This document shows positions 30,567 through 37,716 of a stretch of DNA of 37,716 nucleotides, one piece after another. The stretch is from contig QFQB01000007.1 of NCBI GenBank assembly GCA_003241475.1, forward strand, positions 1-37,716, given 5' to 3'. The position numbers were made by a program, and so were the translations under genes. The notes under the pieces were generated by a model. It was not told the DNA's origin, did not search any database, and worked only from the letters and a program-made list of their open reading frames with translations. The DNA comes from Micavibrio aeruginosavorus (GTDB taxonomy: Bacteria; Pseudomonadota; Alphaproteobacteria; Micavibrionales; Micavibrionaceae). The first letter of the stretch is position 1; each line of letters begins with the position of its first letter.

Positions 30567-33500
30567 ATGAAACGCGTTCTGCCCGTCGTCCTCGGCATCT
30601 TTATTCTTCTAACCGCGGCTTTGATTGTTGGCCCATCCTTTATCAACTGGGATAAATACAAACCCCAGATTATCCAACAGGCCAAAGATGCCGCAGGCTA
30701 TGACATCAAGATCGGCGGCGATATCGGTTTGATGCTTATTCCGTCGCCAAGGCTGACCATTGAAGGGCTGAGCGTGGCGGCCCCGCGCGGGACCCAGCCC
30801 AATTTACTGACGATGGAAGAGGCGCAAGTCAGCGTGGCGCTTTTCCCCTTGATTTCCGGCGATGTTAAGGTGAATACGGTTCGGCTCGTAAAGCCGGAAA
30901 TCAATCTTGAAAAGCTGGTGGACGGTTCGAATTCGTGGATGTCGGACAAATTGTTGGCCGATAATGATGGCAAGGTTGCATCTTCCGGCGGCCAGGGACA
31001 GGGCGGCGGCGCTCCGTCGATCTCGCTCGACAAGCTGGTCATCGAGGACGGTCTGGTTTCTTATTCTGACCGCTCCACTGGCGCCCGTCAGGTGGTCGAG
31101 GCGATCAATATGGGGCTGAAGGCCGACACACTGCAAGGCCCGTTCGACGCCAGCGGCTCGCTGGTCTATGGCGGCAAGAAGATTGAGATCGAGGCTCGGA
31201 CCAAGCGCATGGAAGGTGCGAACAAGGAAATTCCCGCCGATATCGCGATCACGCTTCCCGATGGCGGGGCAGAAGCCTCGTTCAAGGGCGTTGCCGCGCT
31301 CGAGCCTTTAGAAATCCAGGGCAAGATGCAGATCAAGGCGGATAATCTCGGTGCCGTTCTGGCCATGGGCGGCGGGCAGGCGTCGCCTGCGCTGTCGCGC
31401 AAGCTATCCTTTTCGGGCCTTGTAACCGCGAATGAACAACAGCTTTCCTCTCAGGAAATGGATGTTGAATTTGGAGACACCAAAGGGAAGGGGGCGCTTT
31501 CCGTGACCAACCTGAAGGAGCAGAATCCGGTGCAGGTGAATGCAAATTTCGATCTGGGCGGCTTGGTCAATCTGGATACGCTGGCGCCTGCAAAGGACAA
31601 GAGCAAAGATGCGAGTGTCGAGGAAAAGGTCGCCAAAGGGCAGAAGCTTTCCGCCAATGCAGGTTTCCTTCCCGATACGATCAGCTTGCCGTTCCCCATC
31701 GATGGGACGGTGAAAATTTCCGCCGACGGGATACAGACTGGCGGCGCAACCATCAAAGGAATTGTTGCGCAAATTTCCAAGCAAAATGCTGCCATCAATG
31801 TTGCGGTAAAGGCGATGGACATACCCGGTAAAACGAAGGCCGATCTGCAGGGGAATTTAGCGTTCGCGACGGCATCGCGTTCTGGTGAGAAAGGCATCAC
31901 ATATGCCGATCCGACGCTCTCATGGCGTGTGAATGGCGGCTCTGAACAACTGCCCACTTTGTTGCGTGCTTTTGTCGCGGATGTTGCAAAACCGGAGGCA
32001 TTGGAAGTTTGGAAAACTGCACAATTCGATCTATCCGGAACGGTAACTCCCGCGATGGTCACTGTGACCAACAGCACAGCAAAATTGGATCAAACGACCA
32101 TGGCTCTTGCGGGCTCCTATAGGACCGGCGGCACAGGCGGCAAACCAGACGTTATGGTCGATGTGACGACGGACACTCTGGATATCGATTTCATCCAGAG
32201 CCGTTTAACCGGCCAGAACAAGCAGGTTGTGCAAAAAGATGTTGCAGCAAAAGCCGACATAAAAGAGGCGTTGAAGCCTGTGAGGGATTTCTCGTTGCCC
32301 GTCAATCTGACCTTTGACTTTTCTGCACAAAAGGCCCTCTTTAATGGTGCCAGCATCAACGGGATCCGCATCAAGGGACGGAGCGCTGGGGAGAGCCTGA
32401 ATTTGGAGACAATTTCCGTCCAGGACTATCTTGGGGCCGCAGCATCATTGAAAGGAAACGTCGCTAATCTCAAGCAATTGAGTGGCGTCGATCTATCGTT
32501 CTACGGAAAAACGTCAGACATTAAGTCTCTGATGACATCGTTGAAAATGGATGCAACAAAACTGCCGCAAACCATCAGTGCCGCAGAAGCTACGATTGCC
32601 GCAAAAGGTACTGCAGAAGCTTTAGCCTTTACCGGCAAAATTACGGCCATGGGGGGCGAATTGAATGCGTCCGGTAATGCGACCGGATTGCTCGACACGC
32701 CGACTATCAGCAATCTAACAATCGGGGCGGGCCACCCCAATCTGGTCAAGGCGGTGCAGATCGTAAACCCGTCCTTCACGGGTGGTCCGGGGCTTGAGCG
32801 CCCGTTCAAGTTCAATGCTAAGGCCGTGCAACAAGGCAAGGCGTATGATCTTGAGGGTATGAGTGCAACATTGGGTACGACGTCTTTAAACGGAAACCTC
32901 AAAATTGACATGTCCGGCAAAGTTCCGTCGGTGGCGGGTAATCTTGTTGCGGGGGCTATTCCGCTCGATGACTTCCTTGGTGCAAAAAAGACAGCTCCGA
33001 ATTCTTCGGTCGGCGGCGCGGGTAGCGGCGGAAGCGGCGAAAAATGGTCGCGGAGCACGATTGAAACCGGCTGGATGCATTCGGTCAATCTAGACCTTGA
33101 TCTGTCCGCACAGGCCATCACCTACGGCGGCTGGAACTTTGTGAAGCCTACGACCAAGATCGTCTTGAAGGACGGTTCCTTGAGCGTCGCGGGCCTGCAG
33201 TCCGGCTTGTTTGGCGGCTCGGCCAATCTCGAGGCGAAGGTTCAGGACCCGGTTGATCCCAAACAACCGCTGGCCATGGCTGTTCAGACCAAGATGAGCA
33301 ATGTCGCGCTGGAGCCCCTTATGTTCGCCTTAAGCGGCTCGACGCGCCTCAAGGCCTCCGGGGATGTCTCGCTCGATATGAATGTTCAGTCTTCGGGGCT
33401 GTCGTCCCATGCGCTGGTCGGTGGCCTGAATGGCAAGGCGAACCTTAACGGCAAAGATGTGGTCATGAAGGGCTTCGATCTTGCCTCGATCGGGTTGGCG

Positions 33501-34103
33501 TTTGTCGATAGCGGCAAGCCGATGGACCGCCTGAATAGCATCGTCGGCGGCGCGACCTCGGGCGGGGAAACGCGGTTCGATACCATTGTCGGCGCCTATG
33601 ATATCAATCAGGGGATCGTCAACATCACCAACATGGCGATGGATGGTGCGGCGGCAAACATCAAATCCAAGGGCACGGCCAATCTTCCGCTGTGGTATAT
33701 CGATACGGTGCACACGATCACCTTCAAGCAGGCCAAGGATGCGGGAGCCTTCGATGTGGCGATCAAGGGCCCTTTGAGCAACCCGGGTAACACATTCGGC
33801 AAGGGCCTATTCAACGATCTGTTGACCCGCCGCGCGCAACAAAAGCTGCAAGAAAAACTGCCTGATGTTCTGGGTAAGGATCTGACGGGCAAGCTGGAGG
33901 GTTTTGGTATTTTACCTAAGCAGCAACAGACGGCTCCGGCTCAACAGACTCCTGCAACAGATGGAACTGCCACCGAGCCTGCAACGACGACGCCTACACC
34001 GGCTCCGGCCCAACAGCAGGAACAGCCTCAATCATTGCAGGACCAGATAAAGAAAGATCCGGCCGCCGCAATGCAGGGAATCCTTAAATCGCTGGGGCAA
34101 TAG
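30567..34103 (+). CDS. AsmA-family envelope protein
   Basis: AsmA-like proteins are anchored in the inner membrane and span the periplasm; relatives (TamB, YhdP, YdbH) form lipid-conducting bridges to the outer membrane. This one has 1178 residues. A single N-terminal anchor (about 4-25) is followed by the AsmA N-domain: FINWDKYKPQIIQQAKDAAGYDIKIGGDIGL, then PRLTIEGLSVAAP, the family's best conserved stretch. A long beta-rich body follows, with repeated Gly-Asn-Leu strands. The AsmA_2-like C-domain is about 960-1110 (GLNGKANLNGKDVVMKGFDL). The tail (about 1110-1178) is rich in Gln, Pro and Thr and probably disordered. GGAGA precedes the start. Its stop abuts the convergent RHH gene. Confidence 0.9.
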   Translation: MKRVLPVVLGIFILLTAALIVGPSFINWDKYKPQIIQQAKDAAGYDIKIGGDIGLMLIPSPRLTIEGLSVAAPRGTQPNLLTMEEAQVSVALFPLISGDVKVNTVRLVKPEINLEKLVDGSNSWMSDKLLADNDGKVASSGGQGQGGGAPSISLDKLVIEDGLVSYSDRSTGARQVVEAINMGLKADTLQGPFDASGSLVYGGKKIEIEARTKRMEGANKEIPADIAITLPDGGAEASFKGVAALEPLEIQGKMQIKADNLGAVLAMGGGQASPALSRKLSFSGLVTANEQQLSSQEMDVEFGDTKGKGALSVTNLKEQNPVQVNANFDLGGLVNLDTLAPAKDKSKDASVEEKVAKGQKLSANAGFLPDTISLPFPIDGTVKISADGIQTGGATIKGIVAQISKQNAAINVAVKAMDIPGKTKADLQGNLAFATASRSGEKGITYADPTLSWRVNGGSEQLPTLLRAFVADVAKPEALEVWKTAQFDLSGTVTPAMVTVTNSTAKLDQTTMALAGSYRTGGTGGKPDVMVDVTTDTLDIDFIQSRLTGQNKQVVQKDVAAKADIKEALKPVRDFSLPVNLTFDFSAQKALFNGASINGIRIKGRSAGESLNLETISVQDYLGAAASLKGNVANLKQLSGVDLSFYGKTSDIKSLMTSLKMDATKLPQTISAAEATIAAKGTAEALAFTGKITAMGGELNASGNATGLLDTPTISNLTIGAGHPNLVKAVQIVNPSFTGGPGLERPFKFNAKAVQQGKAYDLEGMSATLGTTSLNGNLKIDMSGKVPSVAGNLVAGAIPLDDFLGAKKTAPNSSVGGAGSGGSGEKWSRSTIETGWMHSVNLDLDLSAQAITYGGWNFVKPTTKIVLKDGSLSVAGLQSGLFGGSANLEAKVQDPVDPKQPLAMAVQTKMSNVALEPLMFALSGSTRLKASGDVSLDMNVQSSGLSSHALVGGLNGKANLNGKDVVMKGFDLASIGLAFVDSGKPMDRLNSIVGGATSGGETRFDTIVGAYDINQGIVNITNMAMDGAAANIKSKGTANLPLWYIDTVHTITFKQAKDAGAFDVAIKGPLSNPGNTFGKGLFNDLLTRRAQQKLQEKLPDVLGKDLTGKLEGFGILPKQQQTAPAQQTPATDGTATEPATTTPTPAPAQQQEQPQSLQDQIKKDPAAAMQGILKSLGQ

Positions 34104-34328
34104 TCAGTCTTTTTGCAGAGATTGCAGGACGTATAACCGAAGGGCGCTGGACAGGTTTGTTCCGCGCCTTTCGTCTATGTCGGCGATAAGGGCGGCCAAA
34201 GAGCGTTTTTCGGCTTTGGCAAGGCGCTGGAGGGCGGTCCAGAAGGGTGCCTCTAGGCTGACACTGGTCGTGTGCCCCGCGATGCTTACGGAGCGTTTGA
34301 CGACCTTTTCGGAGAGGATATCGCCCAA
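34104..34328 (-). CDS. Ribbon-helix-helix protein (RHH_4 family)
   Basis: This is a 74-residue DNA-binding-type protein. The RHH_4 family pattern is clear: KRSVSIAGHTTSVSLEAPFWTALQRLA (first strand and helix), then SLAALIADIDERRGTNLSSALRLYVL. It probably works as a dimer, with the beta ribbon in the DNA groove. The start codon is TTG (34328). AGGGG lies six bases upstream and overlaps the fumC stop, so translation is probably coupled to fumC. No target is evident. RHH_4 genes sit next to fumC in many Alphaproteobacteria, by my recollection. Confidence 0.85.
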   Translation of the reverse strand: MGDILSEKVVKRSVSIAGHTTSVSLEAPFWTALQRLAKAEKRSLAALIADIDERRGTNLSSALRLYVLQSLQKD

Positions 34329-34338
34329 GGATAGGCCC

Positions 34339-35754
34339 CTAGTTTGGGTGGATCATATCTTCGGGCTTGACCCACTGGTCATATTGCTCGGATGTGAGCA
34401 GGCCCAATTCTATGCCAGCCTCACGCAAGGACTTGCCTTCCTTGTTCGCCTTCTTGGCGATCTTGGCGGCGTTGTCGTAGCCGATGTGCGGGTTCAGGGC
34501 GGTGACGAGCATCAGTGAGTTTTCCATCAGGTATTTGATGCGCTCGTGGTTCGGTTCTATCCCGATCAGGCAACGCTCGGTAAAGCTACGGCATCCGCCG
34601 GCGATCAATTCCGCTGACTGCAGGATGTTAAAGATGATGACCGGCTTGAACACGTTAAGCTCGAAATGACCGTTGGAGCCGGCGACCGTAACCGCAACAT
34701 GATTGCCCATGATCTGGGCGCAAACCATGGTCAATGCTTCGCACTGCGTCGGGTTGACCTTGCCCGGCATGATGCTCGATCCCGGCTCGTTTTCGGGGAG
34801 CAGTAACTCGCCGATGCCCGAGCGCGGGCCGGAGCCCATGAGGCGGATGTCGTTGGCGATTTTCATCAAGGAAACGGCCAGAACATTCATGGCGCCCGAC
34901 AGTTCGACCAGCGCGTCATGGGAGGCCAAAGCCTCGAACTTGTTCTCGGCGGTGACGAATTCCAGCCCCGTAATCTCGGAGACTTCGGCGGCGAATTTCT
35001 CGGCAAAGCCTATCTTGCAGTTGATGCCGGTTCCGACTGCTGTGCCGCCTTGGGCCAGCATCATGACGCGGGGAAGTGCCGCTTTGACCCGTGCGATACC
35101 GTATTTGATTTGCGCAGCATAACCAGAGAATTCCTGACCCAGCGTGAGGGGGGTGGCATCCTGCAAATGGGTGCGGCCGTTCTTAACGATTTTATCGAAT
35201 TCCTTGGATTTTTTATCAAGCGCCGCGTGCAGCATTTCCAAGGACGGGATCAGGTCGTGGTGCACAATTTCCGCCGTGGCGATGTGCATGACCGTGGGGA
35301 AGGAGTCATTGGAAGACTGCCCCATATTCACGTGGTCGTTTGGGTGCACAGGGGTCTTGCCGCCGCGTTTGCCGGACAGGATTTCATTGGCGCGGCCCGC
35401 GATGACTTCGTTGGCATTCATGTTTGTCTGGGTGCCCGATCCGGTTTGCCAGACGGAGAGGGGAAACTGGCCTTCCATGGAGCCTTCGATCACCTCGTCC
35501 GCGGCTTGCACAATGGCGTTGCCGAGTTTTGCATCCAGAACGCCGAGTGCGATATTCGTCAAGGCGGAGGCCTTTTTTTGCACGCCCAGCGCGCGTACCA
35601 GCGCGGCGGGCATCTTCTCTGTGCCGATGTCGAAATTCTGCAGGGAACGTTGTGTTTGCGCGCCCCAATAGGCGTCTGCAGGCACTTCGATCTCTCCGAA
35701 AGAGTCGGTTTCGATGCGGGTTGCGGAATTTTCGGTCATTTTTGCGGGTTTCAT
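34339..35754 (-). CDS. fumC: Class II fumarate hydratase
   Basis: This iron-independent TCA-cycle enzyme converts fumarate to malate. It has 471 residues. Family blocks are AYWGAQTQRSLQNF, SGTQTNMNANEVIAGRA, THLQDATPLTLGQEFSGY and the signature GSSIMPGKVNPTQCE, which contains the catalytic Ser loop. ATG 35754 gives the full length; ATG 35739 (MTENSATRIETDSFG) is an equally plausible start, five codons later, and neither has a strong ribosome site. It starts four bases after purK and shares its transcript, an unusual mix of purine synthesis and TCA cycle. Confidence 0.95.
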   Translation of the reverse strand: MKPAKMTENSATRIETDSFGEIEVPADAYWGAQTQRSLQNFDIGTEKMPAALVRALGVQKKASALTNIALGVLDAKLGNAIVQAADEVIEGSMEGQFPLSVWQTGSGTQTNMNANEVIAGRANEILSGKRGGKTPVHPNDHVNMGQSSNDSFPTVMHIATAEIVHHDLIPSLEMLHAALDKKSKEFDKIVKNGRTHLQDATPLTLGQEFSGYAAQIKYGIARVKAALPRVMMLAQGGTAVGTGINCKIGFAEKFAAEVSEITGLEFVTAENKFEALASHDALVELSGAMNVLAVSLMKIANDIRLMGSGPRSGIGELLLPENEPGSSIMPGKVNPTQCEALTMVCAQIMGNHVAVTVAGSNGHFELNVFKPVIIFNILQSAELIAGGCRSFTERCLIGIEPNHERIKYLMENSLMLVTALNPHIGYDNAAKIAKKANKEGKSLREAGIELGLLTSEQYDQWVKPEDMIHPN

Positions 35755-35758
35755 CGGT

Positions 35759-36841
35759 CTATTCTTCGCTATTCTCTAATGGTTTCAAAATGTTAACATG
35801 GCCCATCTTGCGGCCTTCGCGTGCCTCTATCTTACCATAGAGATGGACGCATGCATTGCTCATTTCATAGTAGGCGGGCAGATTTTTGACATCGTCGCCG
35901 ATCAGGTTGTACATGGTTACGGCCGAATGCTGAACCGGTTTGAGGATGGGTAGGCCGCAAACGGCGCGGACATGCTGTTCGAATTGTGAAACGTTGCAGC
36001 CGTCCATGGTCCAGTGGCCGCTATTGTGCGTGCGCGGCGCGATCTCATTGGCGATCAATTTCCCATCTTTTGTGACGAACAGCTCTAGCGCAAGTAAGCC
36101 GACCAGCTCGACGGCCTTGGCCAGCGTCACGGCCATCTCAGTAGCGTGACGGGCAAGCATGTCGGGAATGGGGGCCGGCGCCACTGATTCGGACAATATG
36201 TGGTTTGTGTGGTTGTTCAGCGTGACGGGAAACACTTCGCAATTTCCGTAAATGTCTCTGGCAACAAGAATTGAGGCTTCATACGCAAAATCTACTATAC
36301 CTTCAATTACAGCTTCTTGAGTATTTAATTTTGACCATGAAGCTAAAGTGGATGTTTTAACATTATGTTTTATTTGACCTTTTCCGTCGTATCCGAAACG
36401 GACCGTTTTGATGATGCAATTTTCAACTTTTTCGTGGGTCATGAATTGCGTTATGTCATCAGGTCCGTAGCAGGGGGCCCACGGAGCTGTTTCGATGCCA
36501 ATTTTGTTCAAAAAATCTTTTTCTTTCAATCTGTTCTGCGAGACTTCAAGCAATCTGTCGTCGGGAAAAACTGGCTTTAAGTCTTGTAAAAAACGAATAG
36601 TTTCAAGGGGGATGTTTTCAAATTCATAAGAAATAACATCAACAGAGTTTGAAAACTCTTTGAGTTTGCTTTTATTTTCGTATTCAGCACGTGTAAAAAG
36701 GTCCGTTACCTGTGACGCTGGGCAATTTTCTTCCGGGCAGTAGATGTGCGTGCGAATTCCAAGCCGCGCGGCGGCGAGGGCGGACATCCGGCCGAGCTGG
36801 CCGCCGCCAAGAATGCCGAGAGTCTTGATTTCCATCTTCAT
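35759..36841 (-). CDS. purK: N5-carboxyaminoimidazole ribonucleotide synthase
   Basis: This ATP-grasp enzyme makes N5-CAIR from AIR, bicarbonate and ATP in purine synthesis. It has 360 residues, family length. The N-terminal KTLGILGGGQLGRMSALAAARLG, the ATP-grasp core (KTVRFGYDGKGQ), LELFVTKDGKLIANEIAPRTHNSGHWT and the C-terminal GHVNILKP are all present. ATG 36841 or ATG 36835 could be the start. About 480 bases in the middle (36241-36720, residues 41-200) are only about 38% GC, against 50-68% just downstream. No frameshift or lost motif is seen. purE is on the same strand but 209 bases upstream, not overlapping as usual. Confidence 0.95.
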   Translation of the reverse strand: MKMEIKTLGILGGGQLGRMSALAAARLGIRTHIYCPEENCPASQVTDLFTRAEYENKSKLKEFSNSVDVISYEFENIPLETIRFLQDLKPVFPDDRLLEVSQNRLKEKDFLNKIGIETAPWAPCYGPDDITQFMTHEKVENCIIKTVRFGYDGKGQIKHNVKTSTLASWSKLNTQEAVIEGIVDFAYEASILVARDIYGNCEVFPVTLNNHTNHILSESVAPAPIPDMLARHATEMAVTLAKAVELVGLLALELFVTKDGKLIANEIAPRTHNSGHWTMDGCNVSQFEQHVRAVCGLPILKPVQHSAVTMYNLIGDDVKNLPAYYEMSNACVHLYGKIEAREGRKMGHVNILKPLENSEE

Positions 36842-36860
36842 GATAGGGAATTAACCATAT

Positions 36861-36876
36861 TGTTTCACGTGAAAAG
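36861..36876. promoter_or_regulatory. parS-like palindrome
   Basis: TGTTTCACGTGAAAAG matches 14 of 16 bases of the widely conserved ParB site TGTTTCACGTGAAACA, with a perfect 12-base core TTTCACGTGAAA (36863-36874). It lies just upstream of purK. It could instead be a palindromic operator of another regulator. Confidence 0.5.
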
Positions 36877-36925
36877 TGAGGAGAATAAAGCATTCTCCGG
36901 TCTTGGCAACGCAAGGCGGCCAAAA

Positions 36926-37051
36926 TAATCCACATTTCCACAGGCGCAAAGACCCTTTTTGCACCTTTTGGCACCTTTTTGCATCGCGCAACAAAATGAT
37001 AGAATTATGAATTGTGGATAACGCTAAAATCTGTCCACAGCCTGTGGGTAT
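36926..37051. other. DnaA-box cluster, candidate replication origin or DnaA-controlled site
   Basis: Five DnaA-box-like 9-mers occur in 126 bases: TAATCCACA (36926-36934, one mismatch to TTATCCACA), ATTTCCACA (36934-36942, two), a perfect box on the minus strand (37013-37021, TGTGGATAA), CTGTCCACA (37031-37039, two) and minus-strand ATACCCACA (37043-37051, two). AT-rich DNA lies between (36990-37030), with T-rich 10-mers beside it. The last two boxes form an inverted repeat that may instead be the purE terminator hairpin. Confidence 0.5.
36954..36983 (+). repeat. Three tandem 10-base T-rich repeats
   Basis: CCTTTTTGCA, CCTTTTGGCA and CCTTTTTGCA lie head to tail, one helical turn each. They are inside the DnaA-box cluster, where an unwinding element would be expected. 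Confidence 0.75.
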
Positions 37052-37554
37052 TAATCTTTAGGGCTTTCTGTGACCTGATCCGTCTGTTTTTGACGGTAAG
37101 AGGTCACCCGGGTCATGAGCGCGTCATCGGACGTTCCAAGGATCGATGCGGCCAGAAGGGCGGCATTTTTGGCGCCAGCCTCGCCGATTGCCAGCGTTCC
37201 AACAGGGATTCCGCCGGGCATTTGGACGATGGAAAGCAGGGAATCCATGCCTTTTAGGGCTTTTGACTTGATCGGAACGCCCAAAACAGGCAGGGGCGTC
37301 AGGGAGGCCACCATGCCCGGCAAATGGGCTGCTCCTCCCGCTCCTGCAATGATGGCGCGCAGTCCGCGCGAGACCGCTGACTTGGCATATTCGGCCATCA
37401 GATCCGGCGTGCGATGGGCGGAAACCACCCGGTATTCATGCGGCACACCGAGGCTTTTGAGGATGCCAACGGCCTCCTTCATGGTGTCCCAATCTGATTT
37501 GCTTCCCATGACAACCCCAACAAGTGGGGAAGGTTGGCCCGAAGTTTGCTGCAT
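37051..37554 (-). CDS. purE: N5-carboxyaminoimidazole ribonucleotide mutase
   Basis: PurE class I moves the carboxyl group of N5-CAIR to make CAIR, the step after PurK. From ATG 37554 it has 167 residues; a TTG at 37566 would add four. Motifs are GVVMGSKSDWDTMKEA, VSAHRTPDLMAEYA and IAGAGGAAHLPGMVASLTPLPVLGVP, which together form the active site. No strong ribosome site is seen before either start. The C-terminal tail is polar. A weak hairpin over the stop region (CCACA-GGC-TGTGG on the minus strand) could be its terminator. Confidence 0.95.
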   Translation of the reverse strand: MQQTSGQPSPLVGVVMGSKSDWDTMKEAVGILKSLGVPHEYRVVSAHRTPDLMAEYAKSAVSRGLRAIIAGAGGAAHLPGMVASLTPLPVLGVPIKSKALKGMDSLLSIVQMPGGIPVGTLAIGEAGAKNAALLAASILGTSDDALMTRVTSYRQKQTDQVTESPKD

Positions 37555-37662
37555 GTTATTTGACAAAATTGTTGCGAAGTGCCGGTTGACCGCCGCCCGG
37601 GTCTCGAAAAAACTTCGGGAAGGGATGGGTCAATCAGCCTCGTTCTTAAATACCAGACGTAT

Positions 37663-37716
37663 ATGGCCAGAGGAACAGTAAAGTGGTTCAACGAGAAGAA
37701 GGGATTCGGCTTCATT
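37663..37716 (+). CDS. CspA-family cold-shock protein, cut by the window end
   Basis: Only the first 18 codons are in the window: MARGTVKWFNEKKGFGFI. This is the start of the nucleic-acid-binding cold-shock domain, with the RNP1-type KGFGFI beginning. These proteins bind single-stranded RNA and DNA and melt RNA hairpins. The start at 37663 fits the family N-terminus exactly. The bases before it (TACCAGACGTAT) hold no ribosome site. It is divergent from purE; no clear promoter was found in the 108-base gap. Confidence 0.9.
   Translation, partial: MARGTVKWFNEKKGFGFI

Noticed and set aside
36954..36983. Tandem repeats as a possible CRISPR
   Set aside because: The units are 10 bases with no spacers and there are no cas genes.

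Overview
The window is a piece of an alphaproteobacterial chromosome. The gene families are alphaproteobacterial: the PhaR, phasin and PhaA/PhaB polyhydroxybutyrate genes, an L25/Ctc-type rplY, an RHH_4 ribbon-helix-helix protein, Hsp33 and a CPA1 antiporter. Gene density is high, and GC is about 55-60% in most genes by eye, dropping below 45% in a few places. I cannot fix the genus; Rhodospirillales or Micavibrionales-like lineages would fit. There is no phage, insertion sequence, CRISPR array, tRNA or rRNA.

Layout. 1-0.7 kb: the end of a PgeF/YfiH (laccase-domain) gene and a small membrane protein. 0.8-6.5 kb (+): prs, a Na+/H+ antiporter, rplY, pth, an EamA transporter and ychF. 6.4-8.6 kb (-): two small EF-hand proteins and ilvE. 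8.7-14.4 kb: an OmpR/EnvZ-type two-component pair, a CsaA-like tRNA-binding protein and a phasin (-), and a large PAS hybrid-less histidine kinase. 14.5-18 kb: a glycine-rich membrane protein, recX (-), an orphan ABC-2 permease, hslO and a lipoprotein. 18.1-21.1 kb: an OmpA-like lipoprotein (-), a DJ-1/PfpI protein and prfB with its programmed +1 frameshift. 21.2-26 kb: two tandem exported proteins that share an N-terminal domain. One ends in two TcpQ-like domains; the other has a coiled coil of about 500 residues. 26-30.5 kb: phaR (-), then phaC, phaA, phaB and a cyclic-nucleotide-binding protein (+). 30.5-34.1 kb: an AsmA-family protein. 34.1-37.6 kb (-): an RHH protein, fumC, purK and purE. 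The start of a cold-shock protein gene runs off the right edge.

How the genes work together. phaC, phaA, phaB, phaR and the distant phasin gene make a complete polyhydroxybutyrate pathway: thiolase, reductase, synthase, granule coat and repressor. TGC-N3-GCA palindromes that could be PhaR operators lie on the phasin start codon and in the phaR-phaC intergenic region. prs, purE and purK serve nucleotide synthesis. rplY, pth, prfB and ychF serve translation.

Best candidates for new biology. (1) The 209-bp gap between purE and purK holds a cluster of DnaA boxes (one perfect), three tandem T-rich 10-mers and a parS-like palindrome, so it could be a replication origin or a DnaA-regulated site. 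(2) The tandem exported paralogues at 21.2-26 kb look like an undescribed envelope system. (3) Several genes have good sigma70-type promoters placed so that transcription would start on the start codon, which suggests leaderless mRNAs.
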